Part shown: positions 8,538-16,778 of the stretch, one piece after another
Layout of the letters: each line of letters starts with the position of its first letter
Numbering within the stretch: position 1 is the stretch's first letter
Assembly (NCBI RefSeq): GCF_036013935.1
Contig: NZ_CP107902.1
Coordinates: 9,395,001-9,459,000, forward strand
Reading direction: 5' to 3'
Length of the DNA stretch: 64,000 nucleotides
DNA from: Streptomyces sp. NBC_00461
GTDB taxonomy: Bacteria > Actinomycetota > Actinomycetes > Streptomycetales > Streptomycetaceae
Program-made: the position numbers and the translations under genes
The notes under the pieces: generated by a model
Database searches by the model: none
Told to the model about the DNA's origin: nothing
What the model saw: the letters and a program-made list of their open reading frames with translations, nothing else

Positions 8538-9539
8538 ATGGCTCAGAAGAAGTCGGCCGATGCGGTCGCGCACCAGGTATCCGCGCAGGTCATCAGGGAT
8601 CTGCACGAGCGCATGGTGCGCATCCGGCTGTTCGAGACCGAGGCGGGCAAACTCATGGAGGCCGGCAAACTGCCCGGCTTCCTGCACCTGTATGTCGGCC
8701 AGGAAGCCGTGGCCGCCGGCGTCATGGCGGCCCTGCGCGACGACGACCAGATCACCTCCACCCACCGGGGCCACGGGCACGCCGTGGCCAAGGGCGTCGG
8801 CCTCCGCGAGATGTACGCCGAGCTGTACGGGCGCGTCACCGGCGCCTGCCTCGGCCGCGGCGGCAGCATGCACATCAACGACCTCACCCGCGGCATGCTC
8901 GGCGCCAACGGCATCGTCGGGGCGGGCGTCCCGATCGCCGTGGGTGCCGCCTTCGCCGCCCGGTACAAGGGCGAGGACAGCGTCGCCGTGACATTCTTCG
9001 GCGACGGCGCCACCAACATCGGCGCCTTCCACGAGGGCGCCAACATGGCAGCGATCCTCGGCCTGCCCGTCGTCTTCGTCTGCGAGAACAACGGCTACGC
9101 CGAATTCACGCCACAGTCCGGGCACATGCTGCTCACCGACGTGGCCGACCGGGCCGCCGCCTACGGCATGCCCAGCGTGATCGTCGACGGCATGGACGCG
9201 CTCGCCGTCCATCGCGCCGCCGCCGACGCCGTCGAACGGGCCCGGTCGGGCGCGGGCCCGATGATGATCGAGGCCAAGACCTACCGCTTCTTCGACCACC
9301 AGGGCGTCAAGGGCCTGCGGCACCCCTACCGGTCGGACGAGGAGGTCGCCGAGTGGAAGGCCCGCGACCCCATCGACCTGCTGGAGACCCGGGCCGTCGC
9401 CGACGGCACCGCGACCCGCGCGGAGCTGGACGACGTATGGCAGCGCACCCGCGACGAGATCGCCGAGGCCATCGCGTACGCCGAGACCAGCCCGCTGCCC
9501 GACCCCGCCGACCTGCTGCTCAACGTCTACTCGGGATGA
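8538..9539 (+). CDS. 2-oxo-acid (acetoin-type) dehydrogenase E1 alpha subunit
   Basis: This 333-residue thiamine-diphosphate subunit carries the diphosphate motif FFGDGATNIGAFHEG ending at VFVCENNGY (GDG ... NN). Phosphorylation-loop-like and substrate segments (THRGHGH, RGGSMHI) match acetoin dehydrogenase and pyruvate dehydrogenase E1-alpha families. The family decarboxylates a 2-oxo acid, or cleaves acetoin, and passes the acyl group to E2 lipoate. ATG at 8538 is preferred, with GAAGGGGCGG upstream; a GTG 33 bases earlier is possible. The stop overlaps the E1-beta start. The short chain and gene order resemble acoABC, but the substrate is not determinable. Confidence 0.88.
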   Translation: MAQKKSADAVAHQVSAQVIRDLHERMVRIRLFETEAGKLMEAGKLPGFLHLYVGQEAVAAGVMAALRDDDQITSTHRGHGHAVAKGVGLREMYAELYGRVTGACLGRGGSMHINDLTRGMLGANGIVGAGVPIAVGAAFAARYKGEDSVAVTFFGDGATNIGAFHEGANMAAILGLPVVFVCENNGYAEFTPQSGHMLLTDVADRAAAYGMPSVIVDGMDALAVHRAAADAVERARSGAGPMMIEAKTYRFFDHQGVKGLRHPYRSDEEVAEWKARDPIDLLETRAVADGTATRAELDDVWQRTRDEIAEAIAYAETSPLPDPADLLLNVYSG

Positions 9540-10570
9540 CTGCCATGACCACCACCACCGAAGCACCGGCCGTAGTCCCGAACGCCACGGCCCGCAAACT
9601 GACCTACGTCAAGGCCTTCAACGAGGGACTCGCCCAGGCCATGCGCGAGGACGAGAACGTCTTCGTCGCCGGCGAGGACGTGGCCGGATACGGCGGCGTG
9701 TTCCGCATGTTCGACAACCTGCTCGACGAGTTCGGCCCCCGCCGCATGATCGACACCCCGATCTCCGAAGCCGCCCTCGTCGGCCTCGGCGTGGGCGCCG
9801 CCGCCCGCGGCCTGCGCCCCGTCGTCGACCTCATGTTCATGGACTTCATCGGCGTCTGCCTCGACCAGATCGTCAACCAGGCAGCCAAGATGAAGTACAT
9901 GTTCGGCGGCGCGCTGTCCGTGCCGCTCACCATCACCACCGCCTCCGGAGCCGGCCTCGGCGCCGCGGCCCAGCACAGCCAGAGCCTGGAGGCCTGGCTG
10001 GCCCACGTGCCCGGCCTCAAGGTCGTCATGCCGTGCGACCCGTACACCGCCAAGGGCCTGACCGTCTCGGCCATCCGGGACGACAACCCGGTCGTCGTCA
10101 TGCTCAACAAGGTCCTGCTCGGCAGCACCAGCGAGGTGCCCGAGGAGATCTACGGCATCCCGCTGGGCCAGGCGCACACCGCGCGCCAGGGCAGCGACGT
10201 CACCGTGATCGCCCTGGGCCGCATGGTGGGCGAGGCCCTCGCGGCGGCCGACGAACTCGCGGCCGAGGGTGTGGAGATCGAGGTGATCGACCCGCGCACC
10301 GTGCAGCCCCTGGACACCGAGACGATGTTCGCCTCCGTCCGTCGCACCAACCGGGTGCTCGTGGTGCACGAGGCCGTCACCTTCGGCGGGCTCGGCGCGG
10401 AGATCGCCGCCCAGATCCAGGACGCCGCCTTCGACCATCTGGACGCGCCGGTGCTGCGCATCGGCGCCCCCTTTTCGCCCGTCCCCTTCTCCCCGGTCCT
10501 GGAGAAGGCCTACGTGCCCGATCGCGCCCGGATCGCCCAGGGCTGCCGGCGTCTCCTCGAAAGGTCGTGA
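9536..10570 (+). CDS. 2-oxo-acid dehydrogenase E1 beta subunit
   Basis: This 344-residue partner of the preceding subunit has the E1-beta landmarks: VAGEDVAGYGGVFRMFDNL, TPISEAALVGLGVGAA, DFIGVCLDQIVNQAAKMKYM, and the C-terminal EVIDPRTVQPLD followed by VVHEAVTFGG. It forms the heterotetramer with E1-alpha and contributes to the thiamine-diphosphate site. ATG at 9536 overlaps the E1-alpha stop (ATGA); ATG at 9545 is an alternative three codons in. The stop overlaps the E2 start (GTGA), so the three genes form one translationally coupled unit. Confidence 0.88.
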   Translation: MTAMTTTTEAPAVVPNATARKLTYVKAFNEGLAQAMREDENVFVAGEDVAGYGGVFRMFDNLLDEFGPRRMIDTPISEAALVGLGVGAAARGLRPVVDLMFMDFIGVCLDQIVNQAAKMKYMFGGALSVPLTITTASGAGLGAAAQHSQSLEAWLAHVPGLKVVMPCDPYTAKGLTVSAIRDDNPVVVMLNKVLLGSTSEVPEEIYGIPLGQAHTARQGSDVTVIALGRMVGEALAAADELAAEGVEIEVIDPRTVQPLDTETMFASVRRTNRVLVVHEAVTFGGLGAEIAAQIQDAAFDHLDAPVLRIGAPFSPVPFSPVLEKAYVPDRARIAQGCRRLLERS

Positions 10571-11931
10571 CCGACGTGGCGGTCGAGGTTCTGCTGCCGA
10601 AGATCGGCCTGACCATGCAGGAAGGCACGATCGACGAATGGCTCGTGCCCACCGGCGCCGCCGTCGCGGAGGGCGACGCCCTGCTGCGGCTGGCCACCGA
10701 CAAGGTCGACGTGGACGTCGAGGCGGAGGCCGGGGGACTGTTCCACCCGGTGGTCGCGGCCGGCGCCACCGTGCCGGCCGGGGCCCTCATCGGCTGGCTG
10801 CTGGCCGAGGGCGAACAGCCACCGGACCTGGCGGGCACGCCCACGCCGGTCGGGTCGGGGACTACTGCGCCCGCCCCCGACGCCGGCGCGGCGCCCTCCG
10901 TGAACGGCACGGGTGAGAAGGGCATCGGTGACCGGCTTCTGTCCTCACCGAACGCCCGGAGGGTCGCCGCGGCTGCCGACGTCGACCTCACCGCCGTACG
11001 GGGCACCGGTCCAGGCGGACGGATCGTCTCCGAGGACGTGGAGGAGTTCCTCGCGGCCCTCCCCGGCGACCTCGTCACCGCCGTACCGTCGGGCGGCACC
11101 CCCGCCTCACCGCTGGTCCGCAAGCTGGCGAAGGAGCGGGGCATCGATCTCTCCGAGGTGAACGGCACCGGTCCCGGCGGCCGGATCCGCAGGGCGGACC
11201 TGGAGAGAGTCACTCCGGCACCGGAGCGCCTTCTCGTTCGTCCCAGTGAGGTCATCCCACTCACCGGGATGCGCGGCACCATCGCCCGCAGGATGCACGC
11301 CAGCCTCCAGGAGATGGCGCAGCTGACGCACGGCTACGAGGTGCGGATGGACGCCGTGGTGTCCCTGCGGGACCGGCTCAAGGAGGAGTGGACCGACAGC
11401 GATCTGCCGGTGCCCAGCATCAACGACTTCCTGCTGAAGGCCGCGGCCCTGGCCCTGCGCGAGCACCCGCTGCTCAACGCGACGGTGCGGGAGGACGGCA
11501 TCCATCTGCTCGACGAGATCCACCTTGGCTTCGCGGTGGCCGTTCCGGGCGGCCTGATGGTCCCCGTGATCGAGGACGCGGTGGCGCTGCCGCTGCCCGA
11601 GGTCGCCCGCCGGTCGAGGTCCCTGGCCCAGGCCGCACGCGAAGGGCGGATCTCGCCCGCGCAGCTGGAAGGGGCCACCTTCACGGTCACCTCGCTCGGC
11701 GGATACGGCGTCGACTTCTTCACCCCCGTGATCAACCCCGGCAACGTCGCCATCCTCGGGGTGGGCAGGCTCAGGGACGGTGTCGAGTGGGTGGACGACC
11801 GGCCGCTGCGCACGCGGGTGCTCACCCTCAGCCTCACCTTCGACCACCGAGCCGTCGACGGGGCACCCGCCGCCGAATATCTGCGCACCGTAGGTGAGTT
11901 GCTGAGCAAGCCCCTTCGCCTGCTGGTGTGA
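10567..11931 (+). CDS. Dihydrolipoamide acyltransferase E2 with two E3/E1-binding domains
   Basis: This 454-residue E2 starts with one lipoyl domain whose lipoylation motif is DKVD (Lys46). After a Pro/Ala/Gly linker come two peripheral-subunit-binding domains, about residues 126-163 (SSPNARRVAAAADVDL, GTGPGGRI) and 180-215 (SPLVRKLAKERGIDL, GTGPGGRI). The catalytic domain occupies the rest and has the active-site DHRAVDG. It accepts the acyl group from E1 and transfers it to CoA. Most E2 chains have a single binding domain, so the duplication is unusual. No E3 gene is nearby; the housekeeping E3 is presumably borrowed. Confidence 0.88.
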   Translation: MTDVAVEVLLPKIGLTMQEGTIDEWLVPTGAAVAEGDALLRLATDKVDVDVEAEAGGLFHPVVAAGATVPAGALIGWLLAEGEQPPDLAGTPTPVGSGTTAPAPDAGAAPSVNGTGEKGIGDRLLSSPNARRVAAAADVDLTAVRGTGPGGRIVSEDVEEFLAALPGDLVTAVPSGGTPASPLVRKLAKERGIDLSEVNGTGPGGRIRRADLERVTPAPERLLVRPSEVIPLTGMRGTIARRMHASLQEMAQLTHGYEVRMDAVVSLRDRLKEEWTDSDLPVPSINDFLLKAAALALREHPLLNATVREDGIHLLDEIHLGFAVAVPGGLMVPVIEDAVALPLPEVARRSRSLAQAAREGRISPAQLEGATFTVTSLGGYGVDFFTPVINPGNVAILGVGRLRDGVEWVDDRPLRTRVLTLSLTFDHRAVDGAPAAEYLRTVGELLSKPLRLLV

Positions 11932-11939
11932 TCCGAGGC

Positions 11940-12545
11940 CTATGCGGTCGGGTCGGCGATCCGCTCCGCGAGGTTGCCGACCTCGCGGACGAAGGAGCGG
12001 TGCCCCAGCGACCGGTAGACGTCGTCACCCCGGACCTGCGAGATCGCCGCGGTCTCCAGCAGCGCCAGCAGGCCCAGGCCGGTCACCGCCGCCTCGGCGT
12101 CGGAGACCGGCCCGCGGGCCTTGCGGATCAGCCGCACCAGTTCGTCCAGCAGTTCGGTACGGCTCTCCTGGCGCAGCGCCTCCGCGTCCTGGCTCATTCC
12201 GGCCGACGACACGAAGAAGACGGTGGCGGCGGACCGGTGTTCGCCCAGCCAGGCCAGCAGCGAGGTGATCGCCGCACCGATGTCCGAGCCGGGTTCGTGG
12301 GCCTGAGCGAGCGCCTGCAACTGCTCGCGCAGCGCGGCGGCGAACACCCGCATCCCCTCCGCCAGGACCTGGTCCTTGGAGGAGAAGTGGTAGTACACCG
12401 CTGCCGAGGTCATCTCCGCACGCGCGGCGATGTCGGCCACCGTCACCTCGTCCGGCGGCTGGGTGGCGAACAGCTCCGTGGCTGCGTCGATCACCCACTG
12501 CTTGCGCGACGGACGATGAGCGGCGCGGGTTCCGGATGTCGTCAT
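11940..12545 (-). CDS. TetR-family regulator
   Basis: This 201-residue repressor-type regulator has an N-terminal helix-turn-helix (VTVADIAARAEMTSAAVYYHF) followed by an all-helical ligand domain. The preamble AHRPSRKQ is almost identical to the AHRPSRRQ of the divergent TetR gene at 12689. The two are head to head and probably paralogous. It is convergent with E2 with eight bases between stops. It likely controls one or more operons of the catabolic island; its ligand may be a pathway acyl-CoA, which is an inference from context. Confidence 0.85.
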   Translation of the reverse strand: MTTSGTRAAHRPSRKQWVIDAATELFATQPPDEVTVADIAARAEMTSAAVYYHFSSKDQVLAEGMRVFAAALREQLQALAQAHEPGSDIGAAITSLLAWLGEHRSAATVFFVSSAGMSQDAEALRQESRTELLDELVRLIRKARGPVSDAEAAVTGLGLLALLETAAISQVRGDDVYRSLGHRSFVREVGNLAERIADPTA

Positions 12546-12688
12546 GGTGTCAAGTATGCCGGGAGCCCGGTGCTCCGGAGGCGCTTGCGCAGCAGGAATT
12601 ATGCCGTCGGGCGGGAGTAGTTACTGGATACAATGGTCAGTACGCAGGGCCCACGGACGCGGGTTCACGGCAATCGGCAGGGAGCATG
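12546..12688. promoter_or_regulatory. Shared promoter of the two TetR genes
   Basis: An inverted repeat TACTG-N11-CAGTA lies at 12622-12642 and encloses TACAAT (12629-12634), a good forward -10 hexamer. Binding there would block the forward tetR gene. GTTACTG here (12620-12626) also appears before E1-alpha (8471-8477). Confidence 0.45.
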
Positions 12689-13342
12689 ATGGCCACGACG
12701 AAGAACGGCAAGCAGCCCGCCCACCGGCCCTCGCGGCGGCAGCACATCATCTCCGCCGCCGTGCGGGTGTTCGGCCGCAACGGATTCGCCGAGACCAGCA
12801 TCCAGGACATCGCGGACGAGGCACAGGTGGTGCCCACCGCCGTCTACTACCACTTCGACGGCAAAGAGGAGTTGCTCGAACTCGCGATGCGACGGGTCTT
12901 CGACCAGCTGAACGCGGTCGTGGAGGCGGCGCGTCCGGAGTCCGAGCCGGGTGACGCGGAGGGCCTGGTCCGCGTCATCGACGCGGTGTGGGACTGGGTG
13001 GAGCAGAACCCGGACGAGGCGCGGCTCTACCAGGTCCAGGTCGCTTCCGCCAACGGCAGCGTCAAGGTGCTGCGGGACGAGTTCGAGCAGCGCCACATCC
13101 AGCGTGGCTACGACTATCTGCCCGAGGGCACGACTCGCAGCCCCCGGGCGGCGAAGGCCCGGCACGCGGGGCAGGCGCTCGCGGTCCGCACACTGATCAG
13201 CACGACCATGCTCGTCACGGCGCTGCGGGCGGAGGGAGGACCGTTGTCCCAGCTGCCCTCCCGGTCCGTGCTGGAGGCGGTCAGGGCGCTGGCCCTGCGC
13301 ATCGTCGGCGCCGAGGAGAAGCCGGCCCCCTCCCGGCCCTGA
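12689..13342 (+). CDS. TetR-family regulator, paralogue of the divergent one
   Basis: This 217-residue regulator has the HTH region TSIQDIADEAQVVPTAVYYHF after the AHRPSRRQ preamble. The helical C-terminal domain carries WDWVEQNPDEARLYQVQ, a pattern common in actinobacterial TetR proteins. ATG at 12689 is preferred over 12686 because AGGGAG then has workable spacing. It lies six bases from the convergent end of the long reverse operon. Together with the divergent paralogue it probably forms a two-repressor switch for the island. Confidence 0.84.
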   Translation: MATTKNGKQPAHRPSRRQHIISAAVRVFGRNGFAETSIQDIADEAQVVPTAVYYHFDGKEELLELAMRRVFDQLNAVVEAARPESEPGDAEGLVRVIDAVWDWVEQNPDEARLYQVQVASANGSVKVLRDEFEQRHIQRGYDYLPEGTTRSPRAAKARHAGQALAVRTLISTTMLVTALRAEGGPLSQLPSRSVLEAVRALALRIVGAEEKPAPSRP

Positions 13343-13348
13343 GGCGGT

Positions 13349-14053
13349 TCACCAGGGCAGCGGCCTGCGGTCGGCGAACAGCCCGCCCGTCGTCTCGTCG
13401 CCCTCGGGAAGGGTCGCCAGCCAGACCGGGGTGTCCGCCCCCTCCGCCGGACCGCGCGGAGCGGACGGCCCGCCCATGCCGCTGCGGGTCCAGCCGGGGT
13501 CGGCGGCGTTGACCAGCACGCCCGTGCCGGAGAGCTCGGCGGCGAGCATACGGGTCAGGGCGTTGAGCGCCGCCTTGGAGATCCGGTACGCGGGGTGCCG
13601 GCCGGAGTCCATCAGCGCCAGCGAACCGTAGGAGCTGGTGACGTTCACGACCCGCCCGTAGCCGGCTTCCACCATGCCGGGGACGACGGCCTCCGCCACC
13701 CGCCAGGCGCCGGTGAGGTTCGTGTCCAGTGTCGCCCGGAGGATGTCCTCATCGATGTACGGGGGCCGCAGTTCCCGGTCCAGGGACACGCCCGCGTTGT
13801 TCACCAGCACGGCGATCCCACCGGTCAGCCCCGTCGCCTCCCGGACCGCTTCCGAGACGCTCTTCGCGGACGTCACGTCCAGGGGCAGCGGCAGTGCCGC
13901 CGGGCCGATGACGCGGCATGCCTCCTCGGCGGCCTCGCGTCCTCGCGCCCCGACCAGGACCCGCAGCCCCTGGTCGGCGAGCTGTCGGCACATCTCCAGG
14001 CCGATCCCGCGTGCCCCGCCGGTCACCAGCGCTGTTCTCCCGCCGTGCCGCAT
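13349..14053 (-). CDS. SDR-family oxidoreductase
   Basis: This 234-residue short-chain dehydrogenase has the cofactor motif TGGARGIG, NNAGVS, the Ser-containing VVNVTSSYGS, and the catalytic YRISK. The C-terminus is shorter than classical members (ends FADRRPLPW) and resembles carbonyl-reductase-like SDRs. It is the last gene of the reverse beta-oxidation-type operon, 17 bases after the thiolase. A role in oxidising a 3-hydroxyacyl-CoA or a ring alcohol is plausible. The start at MRHGGR is chosen by homology to the family N-terminus; its ribosome site is weak. Confidence 0.82.
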   Translation of the reverse strand: MRHGGRTALVTGGARGIGLEMCRQLADQGLRVLVGARGREAAEEACRVIGPAALPLPLDVTSAKSVSEAVREATGLTGGIAVLVNNAGVSLDRELRPPYIDEDILRATLDTNLTGAWRVAEAVVPGMVEAGYGRVVNVTSSYGSLALMDSGRHPAYRISKAALNALTRMLAAELSGTGVLVNAADPGWTRSGMGGPSAPRGPAEGADTPVWLATLPEGDETTGGLFADRRPLPW

Positions 14054-14070
14054 GCTTCGCCCGCCGCCTC

Positions 14071-15225
14071 TCACACCGTCAGGACCGAGCACGCGCTGAT
14101 CCCGGGCGCCCCGTACACATGGGTGAAGCCCACCCGGGGAGCGCCCGGCACCTGCACACCGGGCGCCCGTCCCTGCAACTGCCGTACGACTTCATGGAAC
14201 TGCCGCAGCCCGGAGGCGCCGACGGGCTCTCCGCCGGCCAGGCAGCCGCCGTCGGTGTTGACCGGTATCCGGCCCGTCGGATCGGTCTCCCCGGCGGACA
14301 GCAGTTCCTCCTGCTCGCCGTGGCCGCACAGCCCGGTCTCCGCCAGGTGGATCAGCTCCGAGCCGCTGTCGGTGTCCTGCAACTGGGCGACCTGCACGTC
14401 CGCGGGTGCCACCCCTGCCGCGCGGAAGGCCGCCTCCGCGGCGTCGACGCTGGGGCTGTGGTGCGGTCCTGGCGGCAGCCAGGGCGAGAACACCTCGAAA
14501 GAACCGAACCGCCTGGTGCGGAAGGCCAACGACGCCAGCCTGACCGGTTGTTCACACAGGTCGAAGGCGCGGTCGCCGCGCGCCAGCACCAGCGCCGCCG
14601 CCCCCTGTCCGGGGGAACAGAACATGTACTGGGTGAGCGGGGGACTGACCTCGGCCGAGTCCAGGATCTCCTGCTCCGTCAGCGGCTTGCGCCGCCACGC
14701 CAACGGGTGGTCAGAGCCGTTGCGGAAGGCCCGCGCGGCGACCATCGCCAGCGCCCGCTCCGAGATCCCGTGCTCGTACAAGTACCGCTGGGTCTTGAGG
14801 GCGAAGAACTGGGTGGTGAGCATCATGCCGGTCTCGGCGTACCAGTCGCCCAGACCGTAGCGGGCCGCGGAGACGTGGAACGCGCCCCGCTCGTGCTTGT
14901 CGAACCCGACCGCCAGTCCGAGCGAGGCCTCGCCCGCGCGTAGCGCGTTGGCCAACGCGAGCACGGTGGAGGCACCGGTCGCGCAGCCGTTCTGCACATT
15001 GACGAAGGGCACACCGGTCAGGCCCAGCCGGCCCACCAGCGTGTCGGGCTTGCCGGACACGTCCGAGCCGCCGGCCGCGTAGCCGATGTCCTCCCAGGCG
15101 ACACCGGCGTCGGCCAGCGCCTCGCGTATCGCACGCTCGGCCATGTCCATGCCGGTGACGCTCTCGTCGCGGCCGAAGGGATGCATCCCGCACCCGACCA
15201 CGTACACGTCGTCGGTCCGGCTCAT
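14071..15225 (-). CDS. SCP2/lipid-transfer-type thiolase (possible retro-aldolase)
   Basis: This 384-residue thiolase-fold protein has the nucleophile region NVQNGCATGAS, with Cys where thiolases acylate. The C-terminal loop reads GGCLAGGEPVGASG, where the usual GGHPxGxSG His is replaced by Glu, and the protein ends VYGAPGISACSVLTV. This fits SCP-x/Ltp-type proteins rather than classical acetyl-CoA acyltransferases. The start overlaps the stop of the DUF35 gene (ATGA). In steroid catabolism Ltp2 needs a DUF35 partner to perform a retro-aldol cleavage; the same pairing here suggests either thiolysis or aldol cleavage of a branched acyl-CoA. Confidence 0.85.
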   Translation of the reverse strand: MSRTDDVYVVGCGMHPFGRDESVTGMDMAERAIREALADAGVAWEDIGYAAGGSDVSGKPDTLVGRLGLTGVPFVNVQNGCATGASTVLALANALRAGEASLGLAVGFDKHERGAFHVSAARYGLGDWYAETGMMLTTQFFALKTQRYLYEHGISERALAMVAARAFRNGSDHPLAWRRKPLTEQEILDSAEVSPPLTQYMFCSPGQGAAALVLARGDRAFDLCEQPVRLASLAFRTRRFGSFEVFSPWLPPGPHHSPSVDAAEAAFRAAGVAPADVQVAQLQDTDSGSELIHLAETGLCGHGEQEELLSAGETDPTGRIPVNTDGGCLAGGEPVGASGLRQFHEVVRQLQGRAPGVQVPGAPRVGFTHVYGAPGISACSVLTV

Positions 15226-15641
15226 CGCTCCCCGTCCAGGTCCGGACGGAACGCGAAGGTCACAACCTCGGTGCCGTCCTCGTCCTGGTACGCGGGCACC
15301 GTGGTGAGCCGGACCGGCAGACCGATCCCTATCTCCGCGCTGGGAACCGCCAGCAGCGCCTCGACCAGCACGTCACCGAGGTCCACATAGCCCACGTGGT
15401 AGGGCCGGTGGCCGCCGGACGGCGGGCGGTACGGCGGCTTCGGCGGAAAGGCCTGGAGCGTCCACGACCACACACGCCCGCTCACCGGCAGCACATGCGC
15501 GGACATGGCGCCGTCCGAACACTTGGGGCACGAGTCCTGCCGGGGGAAGACGACGGTGCCGCATCCGGAGCAGCGCGCGCCCGCGAGACGCGGTGGATCC
15601 CCTCCGTCGAACAACGCCTCGTCGATGAGTCTGGTGGTCAT
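15222..15641 (-). CDS. DUF35 OB-fold protein with zinc ribbon
   Basis: This 139-residue protein has an N-terminal rubredoxin-like zinc ribbon (C-x2-C at CSGCG and C-x2-C at CPKCS, about 12 residues apart), followed by an OB-fold acyl-CoA-binding domain (GRVWSWTLQAF, YHVGYVDLGDVLVEALL). DUF35 proteins act as obligate partners of SCP2-type thiolases or aldolases and of acyl-CoA hydratases. Its stop overlaps the thiolase start, giving strong support for complex formation between the two products. Confidence 0.87.
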   Translation of the reverse strand: MTTRLIDEALFDGGDPPRLAGARCSGCGTVVFPRQDSCPKCSDGAMSAHVLPVSGRVWSWTLQAFPPKPPYRPPSGGHRPYHVGYVDLGDVLVEALLAVPSAEIGIGLPVRLTTVPAYQDEDGTEVVTFAFRPDLDGER

Positions 15642-15659
15642 GCCGTTCCGCCTTCCACG

Positions 15660-16778
15660 TCACCAGCCCAGCAGCCCGGCCAGCCGTTCCCGATGGTGTG
15701 CGGCGCCGCCCAGCAGGACGGCGTCGGACTGGGCGCGCCGGAAGTACAGGTGTGCGTCGTGCTCCCAGGTGAAGCCCATGCCGCCGTGCAGCTGCACGCA
15801 CTCGGCGGCGACGGACACGAACGCCTCGCCGCACCACGCCTGTGCCACCGCCGCCGCCTCGGCCAGCGCCTCGGGCGAGCCGGCCGCCCGCACCGCGCGC
15901 ACCACGGCCGACCGTGCGGCCTCGACCTGGAGCAGCATGTCGGCACAGGTGTGCTTGACCGCCTGGAAGCCGCCGATCGCCCTGCCGAACTGGGTACGGT
16001 CGCGCACATGGGCCACCGTCATGTCCAACGCGGCCTGCGCTCCGCCCAGTTGCTCGGCGGCCAGAGCCACCAGCGCCACGTCCAGGGCGCGGGAGACGAC
16101 GTCCGCCCCCTCGCCTCCGGCGGTCAGTGCCCGGGCCCGGGCACCGGAGAAAGTGACCACCGCCTGGCCCCGGCTGAGGTCCATTGTCGGCACCCGGCGC
16201 ACCGCGACCCCCGGCTCGCGCGGGTCGACGAGATAGAGGTTCACGCCGTCGGCACCGGCCGCGGCCACCACCAGCGTTTCGGCGTCGGCGCCGTCGAGGA
16301 CGAACGGCGCGGTGCCGTCGAGCAGCGGCACGCTGCCCTGCCAGGAGACGGCCACCGGCACGGCCTCGGACCGCCACGCTCCATCCGGGGCCGCCACCGC
16401 CAGGGCGTGCACCGTGCCCTCGGCCAATTCGGCCAGTGCCCTGTCGGCGGTGCCGCAGCCGGCCAGCACCTGGCCGGCCAGCACGGTGGAGGACAGCAGC
16501 GGTACCGGCGCCAGTGTCCTGCCCAACTCCTCGCAGATCACGGCGATCTCGGCGAGCCCGCCGATGCCGCCGGCCGGCTCGGGCAGACCGAGGGCCGCGA
16601 GGCCGACCTGCCGGCCGAGGGTGTCCCACAACTCGGCGTCGACGCCGGGGAAGTGCTCGGACATGCGACGTACCGCGGCGGTGCCGCCGGCGTCGGCGCA
16701 CACCGACCGAACGGTCTCGCGCAGGTCGTCCAGTTCGGTCTCCGACAGGGCGGCGCCGTCCGTCACGGTGCTCGTCAT
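15660..16778 (-). CDS. Acyl-CoA dehydrogenase, short form
   Basis: This 372-residue FAD-dependent acyl-CoA dehydrogenase shows DRTQFGRAIGGFQAVKH, ECVQLHGGMGFTWEHDAHLYFRRA and the family's helical C-terminus. The N-terminal and middle domains are compact (GLAALGLPEPAGGIGGLAEIA). The start overlaps the stop of the PPDK-like gene (ATGA). It resembles the low-conservation subunits that form heterotetramers in steroid and terpenoid side-chain oxidation, so it may pair with the 406-residue enzyme at 21048. I could not place the catalytic base with certainty. Confidence 0.85.
   Translation of the reverse strand: MTSTVTDGAALSETELDDLRETVRSVCADAGGTAAVRRMSEHFPGVDAELWDTLGRQVGLAALGLPEPAGGIGGLAEIAVICEELGRTLAPVPLLSSTVLAGQVLAGCGTADRALAELAEGTVHALAVAAPDGAWRSEAVPVAVSWQGSVPLLDGTAPFVLDGADAETLVVAAAGADGVNLYLVDPREPGVAVRRVPTMDLSRGQAVVTFSGARARALTAGGEGADVVSRALDVALVALAAEQLGGAQAALDMTVAHVRDRTQFGRAIGGFQAVKHTCADMLLQVEAARSAVVRAVRAAGSPEALAEAAAVAQAWCGEAFVSVAAECVQLHGGMGFTWEHDAHLYFRRAQSDAVLLGGAAHHRERLAGLLGW

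Noticed and set aside
8538..11931. Naming the E1/E2 genes acoABC
   Set aside because: Gene order and length fit, but sequence alone cannot separate acetoin from other 2-oxo substrates.
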